Shown: positions 1-7,146 of the stretch, piece after piece | How positions within the stretch are numbered: the first letter of the stretch is position 1 | Layout of the letters: each line of letters opens with the position of its first letter | From: a virus | IMG/VR virus record: IMGVR_UViG_3300042305_001673 | Location: 1-21,333 of that record | Strand: one strand, 5' to 3' | DNA: 21,333 nucleotides | Translations under genes and position numbers: made by a program | Notes under the pieces: model-generated | The model's database searches: none | Seen by the model: the letters and a program-made list of their open reading frames with translations, nothing else | What the model was told of the DNA's origin: nothing

Positions 1-367
1 AAAGGCATTCGGCTACTGCGATGTCTGCGGGTTTCGTTTTGACCTCAAAAAGCTCAAGAATCTCGTAGTCAAAACCAAGCAAACACAGATTCGTGCCTGT
101 ACGGCTTGTTGGACTCCAGATCAGCCACAGTTGCAACTCGGGATGTACCCAGTCTCAGATCCCCAGGCTATCCGCGATCCTCGGCCTGACACGAACACTT
201 GGTACTCATCCGGTGTGACTGCTACGGGCTCGTTCGGTGGGGGTAGCCGGGTGATTGAGTGGGGCTGGGCTCCGATAGGTGGGTCCAGTGGTTTTGATGC
301 GCCCCTGACGCCAAATAGCTTGGTCGGGCAGGGATATGTTGGTACAGTCCAAATTGTCACGACCTAA
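1..367 (+). CDS. Zinc-ribbon phage protein, 5'-truncated
   Basis: The reading frame is open from the first complete codon (base 2) to the TAA at 365-367, so the true start lies upstream of the window. The visible part is 121 residues. Four cysteines form two CxxC knuckles (visible residues 6/9, in YCDVC, and 33/36, in CTAC), separated by a Lys-rich stretch, which is the typical pattern of a zinc ribbon. The rest is Gly/Ser/Pro-rich with no catalytic motif. Small zinc-ribbon proteins of this kind occur among structural genes of uncultured phages, but the role is unknown. It could bind nucleic acid or be a structural metal knot. An internal TTG at 131 also opens this frame, but it would discard the cysteines and is unlikely to be the start. 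The CDS call is firm; the function is not. Confidence 0.75.
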   Translation, partial: KAFGYCDVCGFRFDLKKLKNLVVKTKQTQIRACTACWTPDQPQLQLGMYPVSDPQAIRDPRPDTNTWYSSGVTATGSFGGGSRVIEWGWAPIGGSSGFDAPLTPNSLVGQGYVGTVQIVTT

Positions 368-376
368 GGAGCGATG

Positions 377-532
377 ATGGAAAAAGCAATGCGCAAAGTT
401 GCCAAGCAAGAAGTTGGCAAGCACGTGAAAGCCATGCACAGCAAAGGCTTCAAGAAGGGCGGTCCCACCTCTGAGGACCGTATGCGCTTGGGCAAGAATC
501 TGTCCCGCGCTGCCAACCAGAAGACGGGGTGA
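377..532 (+). CDS. Small basic conserved phage protein (51 aa)
   Basis: This short frame follows the upstream stop by 9 nt and ends with TGA at 530-532. A strong Shine-Dalgarno AAGGAG at 366-371 precedes two tandem ATGs at 374 and 377. I chose 377 because it gives a 5-nt spacer against only 2 nt for 374. The product is Lys/Arg-rich and probably helical at the N terminus, then carries KKGGPTSEDRMRLGKNLSR, a motif that I recall from small proteins of aquatic phages next to structural genes. There is no TM segment or enzyme motif. Its basic charge suggests a DNA- or capsid-associated accessory protein, but this is a guess. It was too short for a length-filtered gene search, but the ribosome site, the tight spacing and the next gene only 3 nt away support it. 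Confidence 0.72.
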   Translation: MEKAMRKVAKQEVGKHVKAMHSKGFKKGGPTSEDRMRLGKNLSRAANQKTG

Positions 533-535
533 GCT

Positions 536-727
536 ATGAGCAAGATCACAAAACTGCCGCCTGCCAAGCAGGCATACCCGCAAGGCCCTGTCAATCCGCG
601 TGACCTGTGCATGGTGGTGGGCAACATCTCCAAAGAGTCCGCTCCGGGGCCGAAGACCTCCGGGATCAAGCAGCGTGGATCTGGTGCCGCTACTCGCGGC
701 TTCATGTCTCGTGGGCCGATGGCGTAA
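536..727 (+). CDS. Small conserved phage protein with KQRGxGAATRGxxxRGPMA C-terminus
   Basis: This 63-residue protein starts at ATG 536, 3 nt after the previous stop. Its C-terminal third reads GIKQRGSGAATRG then FMSRGPMA, a Gly/Arg-rich ending that recurs, in my memory, in small proteins of many uncultured podovirus-like phages near adaptor and tail genes. The N-terminal half is Pro/Lys-rich (KITKLPPAKQ) and probably disordered. No TM segment or enzymatic signature is visible. Function is unknown. Position between the zinc-ribbon gene and the adaptor-like gene suggests a minor virion or assembly component. The reading frame and motif conservation make the gene call good. Confidence 0.75.
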   Translation: MSKITKLPPAKQAYPQGPVNPRDLCMVVGNISKESAPGPKTSGIKQRGSGAATRGFMSRGPMA

Positions 728-735
728 TTTGGAAA

Positions 736-757
736 TTTTTGGCGGGAAGCCCAAAAA
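736..757 (+). promoter_or_regulatory. Hairpin carrying the ribosome-binding site of the adaptor-like gene
   Basis: In the only gap of note in this part (728-757), TTTTTGG at 736-742 can pair with CCAAAAA at 751-757, closing a loop of CGGGAAGC. The purine-rich GGGAAG at 744-749 is the only Shine-Dalgarno-like sequence for the GTG at 758 and lies in that loop; the stem ends at the base just before the start codon. It may tune translation of the adaptor-like protein. The AT-heavy stem is not very stable, so this could be chance. Confidence 0.35.
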
Positions 758-1408
758 GTGAACTACACCGAGTTGAAGATCGCTGTTGAGGATTACACCG
801 AGAACACGTTCTCGGCGACCGATTTCGCCACGATGACGGAGTTGGCTGAGCAGCGCATCTACAACTCGGTGCAGCTTCCTGCACTTCGCAAGAACGTCAC
901 AGGCACTTTGACGGCGGGCAATCAGTACCTCGCCGCCCCAGTTGATTTCCTGTCCGTCTTCAGCCTCGCGGTCATTGATGCTTTGGGTAACTACGAATAC
1001 TTGTTGAACAAGGATGTCAACTTTATTCGCTCATCGTTCCCAAATCCTACAACGACCGGGACGCCCAAGTACTACGCTTTGTTTGGTCCTGATTCGTCGA
1101 ACATCACGGACCTGACGCTCATTCTCGGCCCCACGCCGAACGCAGGGCTGACCGCAGAACTGCATTACTTCTACTACCCGCAGAGCATCGTGACTGCCGG
1201 TACGTCTTGGTTGGGCGACAACTTTAACTCCGTGCTTTTCAATGCGGTTATGGTTGAAGCGGCGAGGTTTATGAAGCAAGAAGCAGATATTGTGGCCGAG
1301 ACGGACAAGCAGTACGTCCAGTCCCTGACGCTTCTGAAGAACCTGGGCGACGGCAAGAACCGTCAAGACGCATATCGTAGTGGGCAGGTCAGGACTCAGG
1401 TGATCTGA
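758..1408 (+). CDS. Head-tail adaptor-like structural protein (216 aa)
   Basis: The gene starts with GTG at 758 and ends at TGA 1406-1408. The product has N-terminal helices containing AEQRIYNSVQLPALRKN, a central beta-rich part (FSLAVIDALGNYEYLLNKD, then DVNFIRSSFPNP and GTPKYYALFG), and C-terminal helices ending LGDGKNRQDAYRSGQ. This helix-sheet-helix layout and the length of about 200 residues match the adaptor (gatekeeper) proteins of short-tailed phages such as T7 gp11 and the SU10 adaptor, which link the portal to the tail nozzle. The family assignment comes from remembered motifs and architecture, not a search. It sits in a run of small structural genes, and the nozzle-like gene at 11186 would be its partner. 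The start relies on a weak site held in a hairpin. Confidence 0.75.
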   Translation: MNYTELKIAVEDYTENTFSATDFATMTELAEQRIYNSVQLPALRKNVTGTLTAGNQYLAAPVDFLSVFSLAVIDALGNYEYLLNKDVNFIRSSFPNPTTTGTPKYYALFGPDSSNITDLTLILGPTPNAGLTAELHYFYYPQSIVTAGTSWLGDNFNSVLFNAVMVEAARFMKQEADIVAETDKQYVQSLTLLKNLGDGKNRQDAYRSGQVRTQVI

Positions 1409-1409
1409 C

Positions 1410-1826
1410 ATGACAATTGTTCAGACACTTTGCTCTTCGTTCAAACAGGAGTCATGGCAGGGCGTCCATGACTTGGACACCGACACGCTTAAGCTGGCCC
1501 TGTACACCAGCCTTGCTGATCTTGGTTCTGCAACAACTGTTTACACCACAACACAAGAAGTGGTTGGCACAGGGTACACGGCGGGTGGCATAGTGTTGAC
1601 AAATGTCCAAGTGCTGCTCAGTGGCACGACGGCGTATGCAACCTTTGATAACCCAACATGGGCTGGGGTAAGTTTTGTCACCCGTGGTGGTTTGATTTAC
1701 AACTTCTCCAAGTCTGATAAGGCAATAGCTGTCTTAGACTTCGGTGCTGACAAAACCGCTGGACCCAACTTCACGGTCCAGCTTCCGGTCGCAACCGCGA
1801 CAACCGCGCTCCTTCGATTTAGCTAA
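1410..1826 (+). CDS. Conserved phage structural protein (138 aa), function unknown
   Basis: ATG at 1410 follows the previous stop by one base, so translational coupling is likely. The 138 residues are Thr/Gly/Val-rich and predicted all-beta. Recognisable segments are SFKQESWQGVHDL near the N terminus, DTLKLALYTS, GTGYTAGGIVLTNV in the middle and GLIYNFSKSDKAIAVLDFG towards the C terminus. I recall this pattern from small proteins of many environmental phages, always among structural genes, with no proven function. It lacks a signal peptide, TM segment or enzyme motif. A decoration, head-fibre or neck protein is plausible. The gene is certain from conservation-like motifs and packing; the role is open. 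Confidence 0.72.
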   Translation: MTIVQTLCSSFKQESWQGVHDLDTDTLKLALYTSLADLGSATTVYTTTQEVVGTGYTAGGIVLTNVQVLLSGTTAYATFDNPTWAGVSFVTRGGLIYNFSKSDKAIAVLDFGADKTAGPNFTVQLPVATATTALLRFS

Positions 1827-1835
1827 GGACTGATC

Positions 1836-2417
1836 ATGGCAAGTGAAAACGCAAAATCCCAAGACCTCGTTGCTTCTGCTTTGGCTTCCGTCAAAGAGTC
1901 CATCGATGGCGCAAAGGCTGGCGGTGTATACCGCATGGAATGCATTGGCCCGGACGGTAACGTCAAGTGGACCGCCGAGTGCCCCAATCTGGTGGTGAAC
2001 GTCGGCTTGCAAGACATGAACGCCAAGTATTTCAGCGGCAGTTCCTACACCGCTACTTGGTTCATTGGCCTGTATGGCGCTGCTTCATCCAACAACCCCG
2101 CAGCGGGTGACACCGCCGCTTCGCACGCTGGCTGGACTGAAGTGGTGCCTTACAGCAATGCCACCCGTCCTACGGCAACTTTTGGAACCGCGACTACCGC
2201 TGACCCGTCTGTGATCAGCAACTCTGCCTCCCCTGCTGCGTTCTCCATTAATGCCACGCAGACGGTTGGTGGCGCATTCCTGATCAGCAACAGCACCAAG
2301 AGCGGAACTACTGGCATCTTGTTCTCGGCGTCTGACTTCCAGTCGCCTGGGGATCGCTCTGTTGCTTCTGGTGATACGTTGAACGTCACCTACACGTTCA
2401 ACCTTGATGCTGTTTAA
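1836..2417 (+). CDS. Conserved phage structural protein (193 aa), function unknown
   Basis: A good ribosome site (AAGGA, 1825-1829) precedes ATG 1836 by 6 nt. The protein begins with a helical 30-residue segment (SENAKSQDLVASALASVKES), then GVYRMECIGPDGNVKW and NLVVNVGLQDMNAKYF, then a long beta-rich Thr/Ser/Ala region containing HAGWTEV, YSNATRP and GGAFLISN, ending with a GDTLNVTYTFNL strand. This combination is familiar from proteins found beside major structural genes in many phages and prophages of proteobacteria. It probably forms part of the virion surface or neck. No enzyme motif is visible. Spacing to both neighbours is short, consistent with one late operon. Confidence 0.72.
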   Translation: MASENAKSQDLVASALASVKESIDGAKAGGVYRMECIGPDGNVKWTAECPNLVVNVGLQDMNAKYFSGSSYTATWFIGLYGAASSNNPAAGDTAASHAGWTEVVPYSNATRPTATFGTATTADPSVISNSASPAAFSINATQTVGGAFLISNSTKSGTTGILFSASDFQSPGDRSVASGDTLNVTYTFNLDAV

Positions 2418-2430
2418 GGAGTAGTAAGTC

Positions 2431-2610
2431 ATGGCGTACAAAAAAGGTGACACCCTCAAGGTCAAAGCGGTTATCCCAACTGGGCCTGTGCTGGCCTTGC
2501 GCATGAGCGAGGATGGCGACATCTCCTACTTGCTGGAGTGGGTGGATCTAGAGGGTGAAACCCAACAGCGTTGGTTCCGCGAAGAAGAGTTGGAGCCTGC
2601 GGGGGCTTAA
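2431..2610 (+). CDS. Small SH3/KOW-like conserved protein (59 aa)
   Basis: This short frame has a strong Shine-Dalgarno AAGGAG at 2416-2421, 9 nt before ATG 2431, and ends at TAA 2608-2610, 3 nt before the next gene. The 59 residues read as a small beta barrel: YKKGDTLKVKAVIPTGPV, then LRMSEDGDISYLLEWVD and QQRWFREEELE. The pattern of an initial 'KGD-hydrophobic' strand, an acidic turn and a final 'RWF-acidic' strand is typical of SH3-like folds and is common as a tiny protein next to phage tail genes. Function is unknown. Codon periodicity and flanking signals make the gene likely, although it is short. Confidence 0.7.
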   Translation: MAYKKGDTLKVKAVIPTGPVLALRMSEDGDISYLLEWVDLEGETQQRWFREEELEPAGA

Positions 2611-2613
2611 TGA

Positions 2614-5598
2614 ATGTCGAATGGCGGATGGGGCTCAGGCTCCTGGGGTCAAGTTGCATGGGGGATGGGGCTCTATGATGGAGCCTCGTCTGAATCCGCA
2701 ACTGCCTCTGATTCCGCTTCTGCAAGATTAGTTTCCCCCCGCGCTGTCTCTGAGACGGCCACAGCCGCTGATGCAACGTCAGCGGTTTTTGCAGTACCCG
2801 CGTCTGTTTCTGAGTCTGCCACCGCAGCAGACTCGGTTTCGGCTAGGGAAATACTATTCCCGACAATATCTGAGACAGCAAACGCATCTGATGCTGTCTC
2901 TGTAGCCGCCAGCACGTTCAGACCGTCTATTGCTGAGACGGCAAGGGCATCGGATACAGCGTCTTCAGCCTTAGTTGTTAGGCCGTCAGTCGCAGAAACG
3001 GCCACTGCAGCGGACACGGTCTCCGCCACCGAGACACTACGCCCAACAGTCTCTGAGACTGCAGCGGCAGCAGATGCAACGGTAGTCGCGTCCAGCACGT
3101 TTAGGCCTTCTGTATCAGAGACAGCTAGAGCCAGTGACTCCGTATCAGTCGCAGGCAGCACGTTTAGACCGACTCTGTCAGAGACAGCAACGGCGGCTGA
3201 CTCTGTAACTGCCAGAGAAATACTAGTCCCAACGGTTGCCGAGACAAGCACCGCTTCGGACTCCGTATCGGTCGCCGCCAGCACATTCAGGCCAACGGTT
3301 TCTGAGTCTGCTACCGCAGCAGACACTACTTCATCGCGCACCGCCTTCGGTTCGTCGGTCTCAGAGACCACCACAGCGTCGGATGCTTCAACTGCAAGGC
3401 AGATATTCCAAGCCTACATAGGAACGTCTGGCTGGGGTTCTGGCGCTTGGGGCGGAGATCCTTGGGGAGGTTTGAACGACACAGCCGCGTCTATCTCTGA
3501 CTCGGTTGTTGCTTCGCCTGTTGCCAACGGCGCTGTTTCTGAGACTGCCAGGGCGTCAGACTCGGTATCTGTTGCTGCCAGCACGTTTAGGCCAACAGCT
3601 TCTGAGACGGCATCAGCGTCTGAAACGGTTGTAGCTAGTGCGACATTCGTTACGTCAGTCAGCGAGACAGCCAACGCTTCTGACAGCATTAGTGCGGCAC
3701 AGACAGCCAGAAGCACCGTATCAGAAACGGCAAACGCATCTGACTCCGTTGCTGCTGCGCAGGGCTTTACATCCGCAGTTTCAGAAACTGCCAGAGCCTC
3801 TGACAGTGTTAGCACAACGCAGACGTTTATTTCGTCTGTATCAGAGACGGCAAACGCTTCTGATTCCGTAGTTGCGCGTCAGACATTTGCCACGGCAGTT
3901 TCGGAAACGGCCAATGCGTCAGATGCAGTAGCGGCAGGGCAGTCATTCAGTACAAGTGCGTCCGAGACTGCGAGTGCTTCTGACTCAGTATCTGTAGCCG
4001 CCAGCACCTTCAACGCTTTTGTTGGAAGTTCTGGCTGGGGTTTTGGTGCTTGGGGTGAAGACCCGTGGGGCGGTTTAAACGACACCGCCGCAACTGCACT
4101 GGATGTAGTTTCTGCATCGCCTGCGTTTAATGCCAACGTATCTGAGTCTGCATCTGCCGCAGATGCTTTTGCGGTCGCCGCCAGCACGTTTAATGGGCTG
4201 GTTGCCGAAACTGCCACGGCAACAGACTCCGTAGCAGCCCGCCAAGTATTTGCAACGGCAGTAACAGAAACGGCCAATGCGGCGGATAGCGTTGTAGCTA
4301 CCCAAGCGTTCGTAGCGGCTGTATCTGAGACGGCAACGGCGGCAGACCAAACGCAGGCGTCTCAAGCGTTTACATCGGCTGTTTCTGAAACGGCTAGGGC
4401 ATCTGATACCGTTTCAGCGGCCCAGGCACCTACCTCAACAACTTCTGAAACCGCAACCGCATCTGACGCGGTTTCAACACAACAAGTCTTTGCCACAGCG
4501 GTCACAGAGAGTGCCACGGCTGCTGATAGCACATCAGCAGCACAGACTTTTGTAACCAGCGTAGCTGAAACAACCACAGCGGCTGACTCCGTATCTGTTG
4601 CCGCAAGTACCTTCAATGCCTACATTGGCACTCAAGGTTGGGGTTCCGGAGCCTGGGGCGAAGACCCGTGGGGTGGTCTAAACGACACTGCAGCTAGTGC
4701 TTCTGATGTCGTTGCTGCAGATCTAGCATTTGGCTCTGCAGTTTCTGAGGCAGCACAAGCCTCTGATGCCTTCGCTGTCGCGGCCAGCACGTTTAACCCA
4801 GCCGCAAACGAAACCGCTGCCGTCTTTGATGCTGCGTCTGCACAGCAAGTTTTTGCCACGGCAGTTTCTGAGAGTGCACAGGCGTCCGATGCTGTTGCGT
4901 CAGGGCTTCTCTCATCGGCCAGCGTCTCGGAGACAGCGCAAGCCAGCGATGTCGTTTCTGCTGGCAGCGTATTCAATGTAAGCGTCAGTGAAGGTGTAAC
5001 TGCTGCCGACGCAGTCACGACCACGACCATCACGCCCGCCAGCGTGAGTGAGACTGCACGAGCCGCAGACGCAGTAAACACCAGGGCTGACTGGCAAGTC
5101 AGCGTGAGCGAAGCCGCTCAGGCGATGGCGTTGTTTGAGGCGGGCAGGCTATTCCTTGCCTCGCTGCTGGAACAGTGTGGGGCGTTTGATTCAATCGTTG
5201 CCCAGAACCGCTGGCAGACCATTGACGACACGCAGAACCCTAACTGGCAAGTTGTCCCAGACGGACAGATTCCTGGGTGGCAGCACATCCAAGACTCGCA
5301 GACGCCTGGGTGGCAGCACATCAACGATACCCAGAGCCCTGCATGGCAATGCGCCACGACCGCTCAAACCCCAGCTTGGGTCTTGGTAACCGACACACAA
5401 GCGCCTGGGTGGCAGTGTGTCACCACCGCGCCATCCCAGCCGTGGCAGAATGTAGCAACTGCACAAGCGCCGGTATGGCAACCTACGCCCCCCGCCCCCC
5501 TTGACGGCTGGCAGAATGTAGACGATGATCAGTCTGCCGGGTGGCAAGATGTGGAGAGCCCTGAGTCAGCCGAGTGGGCTGATATTAATACGGGCTAA
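2614..5598 (+). CDS. Giant repeat protein: SETA repeats, Trp/Gly modules and 11-residue WQ array (994 aa)
   Basis: ATG 2614 follows the upstream TAA by 3 nt. The 994 residues contain almost no unique sequence. Residues 4-19 hold a GGWGSGSWG segment. From about residue 25 to 866 there are roughly 39 units of about 20 residues with consensus SETAxASDSVSAxxxF. These are interrupted by three modules of the form GWGxGAWGxDPWGGLNDTAA (starting at 3421, 4024 and 4627). Residues 867-994 are 12 units of exactly 11 residues with consensus WQxIxDxQxPx. Composition is Ala/Ser/Thr/Val-rich with one acidic residue pair per unit and almost no Cys or Lys. No signal peptide or TM segment is seen. A fibrous virion component (stalk, head fibre or decoration) is the best inference. 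Antisense and alternative-frame ORFs here are products of the repeat bias. Confidence 0.8.
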   Translation: MSNGGWGSGSWGQVAWGMGLYDGASSESATASDSASARLVSPRAVSETATAADATSAVFAVPASVSESATAADSVSAREILFPTISETANASDAVSVAASTFRPSIAETARASDTASSALVVRPSVAETATAADTVSATETLRPTVSETAAAADATVVASSTFRPSVSETARASDSVSVAGSTFRPTLSETATAADSVTAREILVPTVAETSTASDSVSVAASTFRPTVSESATAADTTSSRTAFGSSVSETTTASDASTARQIFQAYIGTSGWGSGAWGGDPWGGLNDTAASISDSVVASPVANGAVSETARASDSVSVAASTFRPTASETASASETVVASATFVTSVSETANASDSISAAQTARSTVSETANASDSVAAAQGFTSAVSETARASDSVSTTQTFISSVSETANASDSVVARQTFATAVSETANASDAVAAGQSFSTSASETASASDSVSVAASTFNAFVGSSGWGFGAWGEDPWGGLNDTAATALDVVSASPAFNANVSESASAADAFAVAASTFNGLVAETATATDSVAARQVFATAVTETANAADSVVATQAFVAAVSETATAADQTQASQAFTSAVSETARASDTVSAAQAPTSTTSETATASDAVSTQQVFATAVTESATAADSTSAAQTFVTSVAETTTAADSVSVAASTFNAYIGTQGWGSGAWGEDPWGGLNDTAASASDVVAADLAFGSAVSEAAQASDAFAVAASTFNPAANETAAVFDAASAQQVFATAVSESAQASDAVASGLLSSASVSETAQASDVVSAGSVFNVSVSEGVTAADAVTTTTITPASVSETARAADAVNTRADWQVSVSEAAQAMALFEAGRLFLASLLEQCGAFDSIVAQNRWQTIDDTQNPNWQVVPDGQIPGWQHIQDSQTPGWQHINDTQSPAWQCATTAQTPAWVLVTDTQAPGWQCVTTAPSQPWQNVATAQAPVWQPTPPAPLDGWQNVDDDQSAGWQDVESPESAEWADINTG
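2686..5211 (+). repeat. About 39 tandem ~60-nt units encoding SETAxASDS repeats
   Basis: Units are 19-21 codons long and begin at the Ser/Val-Ser-Glu-Thr position. DNA copies differ mostly at synonymous sites while the protein consensus persists, so the array looks old and selected rather than freshly amplified. A recurrent variant ending SVAAST-F marks unit 4, units 8 and 10, and the units flanking each Trp/Gly module. Confidence 0.85.
3421..4626 (+). repeat. Two direct 603-nt (201-codon) super-repeats inside the giant repeat gene
   Basis: The Trp/Gly module occurs at 3421, 4024 and 4627, exactly 603 nt apart each time. Each 603-nt block has the module (GWG...PWGGLNDTAA) followed by eight SETA units, the last with SVAASTFN just before the next module. 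After the third module a similar series of units runs for 585 nt into the WQ array and becomes degenerate at its end. The block preceding the first module is longer (804 nt between the first Trp of each). Confidence 0.85.
5212..5595 (+). repeat. 12 x 33-nt array encoding WQxIxDxQxPx
   Basis: Tryptophan codons fall every 33 nt from 5212 to 5575 with no insertion or deletion. Most units carry W-Q at positions 1-2, a hydrophobic residue at 4, Gln at 8 and Pro at 10. The final unit is cut to seven residues by the stop codon. The regular aromatic spacing suggests stacked beta turns. Confidence 0.9.
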
Positions 5599-5622
5599 GT
5601 TTTTGACCTTCTGAGGTAACCC

Positions 5623-7146
5623 ATGCCATCAACCTTTACGTCCAGTCTGCGACTGACCCTCCCTGCAACCGGCGAAAACGCCGGAACCTGGGGCAATCTG
5701 GTCAACACGGGCATCACGACCCTGATCGATACGTCGATTGCGGGGACGGCAAGCATCACCGTCGCTGGCACTGACTACACGCTCACCAACAACAACGGCA
5801 CGACAGACGAAGCTCGGGCCATGGTTATCAACGCCACCGGCACTCCGGGGGCTGCAAGAAACGTCATCTGCCCTGCTGCGAGCAAGATGTATGTCTTCCG
5901 CAATAACACCACGGGCGGCTTTGCGATGACGCTCAAGACCTCAGGGGGGTCGGGGATTGCCGTCCCTGCGGGGCAAAGTCGCCTGTTGTACTGTGATGGC
6001 ACCAACGTAGTTGAAGCGGTCAACGCCTTCAGTTCGCTGACGCTGGGCACAGCGCTTGGAGCCGTATCAGGCGGTACGGGCCTGACATCATCGGGAGCCA
6101 ACGGGAACGTCCTAACCAGCAACGGCACAACGTGGACTTCTGCTGCGCTGCCTGCTGGTGGCCTGACCTACATTTTCACAACCACCGCTGTCACGGCGAC
6201 CGACAAGCAGGGTGTTCTGACCAGCACTGCGGGTGGTTCGTTTACGGTCACTTTGCCCGCCACGCCAGCCACTGGCGCTCAGGTTGTGGTTGCTGATGCA
6301 GGTGCGTCATGGGGCACCAACAATTTGACGGTTGGCCGGAACGGATCGACTATCGGCGGACTTGCCCAGGATCTTGTGTGTGACATTACCGGGGTCAGTG
6401 TCCAGTTTGTTTACGACGGTACGACTTGGGAGGTTTATGCCCAGATTGGCGGGAACGGCGGTAATGCTGCAACTCAACCGGGTAACAACGCCTTCACTGG
6501 TGCAAACACCTTCTACAACGCCACGGGCCAGACATTCGGCACGGCGACATCAACCCAAGACGGCATCATCCTCGCAGGCCGTGCAGGTGGATCTTCTTCT
6601 TTCCGTGCAACCCTGCAGCCCACAACGCTGACGGCAAGCAGGACTTTGACGCTGCCTGACGCAACCAGCACGGTTGCGGTTCTGGGCCTTGCTCAGACCT
6701 TTACGGCTACTCAGACCTTCAGTGGCTCCAGCAGCGTGCTGGGAATGGTGCTCAACGATGCAGCAGAAGTCGCCACCATCAGCGCCACAGCAGCTACAGG
6801 CACGATCAACTACGACATCACCACGCAGTCAGTCCTGTATTACACCACGAACGCCTCGGCCAACTTTACGGTCAACCTGAGAGCCTCTTCAGGAACTACG
6901 CTGAACACGGCGTTGGCTACAGGCCAATCGGTCACGGTGGTGTTTTTGGTTACAAACGGCGGAACGGCGTACTACAACAACGTAGTGCAGGTTGACGGAA
7001 CTACGTCAGGAGTTACTACCAGATGGCAGGGCGGTACAGCGCCTACAGCGGGTAATGCTTCGAGCGTGGACATTTACTCTTACACGGTAGTAAAAACCGC
7101 TGCTTCAACGTACAGCGTGTTTGCTTCCCAGACGAGGTTTGCATAA
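5623..7146 (+). CDS. Tail-fibre-like protein with cyanophage-type C-terminal domain (507 aa)
   Basis: A GAGGT site (5613-5617) lies 5 nt before ATG 5623. The N-terminal 150 residues (LRLTLPATGENAGTWGNLVN, TLIDTSIAG, FRNNTTGGFAMTLKTSGG) are a conserved phage fibre domain. Around residues 150-175 is the GGTGLTSSGANGNVLTSNG linker found in many fibres and shared with the gene at 8879. A beta-rich middle follows. The last 120 residues, including SVTVVFLVTNGGTAYYNNVVQ, RWQGGTAPTAGNASSVDIYSY and a VFASQTRFA ending, match my memory of C-terminal domains of tail-fibre-type proteins in marine T4-like cyanophages and pelagiphages. It probably binds the virion through its N terminus and the host or another fibre through its C terminus. 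The gene starts the fibre block; its TAA overlaps the next ATG by one base. Confidence 0.8.
   Translation: MPSTFTSSLRLTLPATGENAGTWGNLVNTGITTLIDTSIAGTASITVAGTDYTLTNNNGTTDEARAMVINATGTPGAARNVICPAASKMYVFRNNTTGGFAMTLKTSGGSGIAVPAGQSRLLYCDGTNVVEAVNAFSSLTLGTALGAVSGGTGLTSSGANGNVLTSNGTTWTSAALPAGGLTYIFTTTAVTATDKQGVLTSTAGGSFTVTLPATPATGAQVVVADAGASWGTNNLTVGRNGSTIGGLAQDLVCDITGVSVQFVYDGTTWEVYAQIGGNGGNAATQPGNNAFTGANTFYNATGQTFGTATSTQDGIILAGRAGGSSSFRATLQPTTLTASRTLTLPDATSTVAVLGLAQTFTATQTFSGSSSVLGMVLNDAAEVATISATAATGTINYDITTQSVLYYTTNASANFTVNLRASSGTTLNTALATGQSVTVVFLVTNGGTAYYNNVVQVDGTTSGVTTRWQGGTAPTAGNASSVDIYSYTVVKTAASTYSVFASQTRFA

Noticed and set aside
2673-5081. Long minus-strand open frames opposite the giant repeat gene
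   Set aside because: They mirror the repeat bias of the plus-strand gene (read in reverse, SETA units give Val/Ala/Ser-rich repeats) and lack ribosome sites.
2686-5595. CRISPR array
   Set aside because: The periodic repeats are in-frame coding units that diverge at synonymous sites and have no identical repeats with unique spacers.
5599-5622. Rho-independent terminator after the giant repeat gene
   Set aside because: Only a 4-bp ACCT/AGGT stem is possible, the T-run precedes it rather than follows, and the stem contains the next ribosome site.
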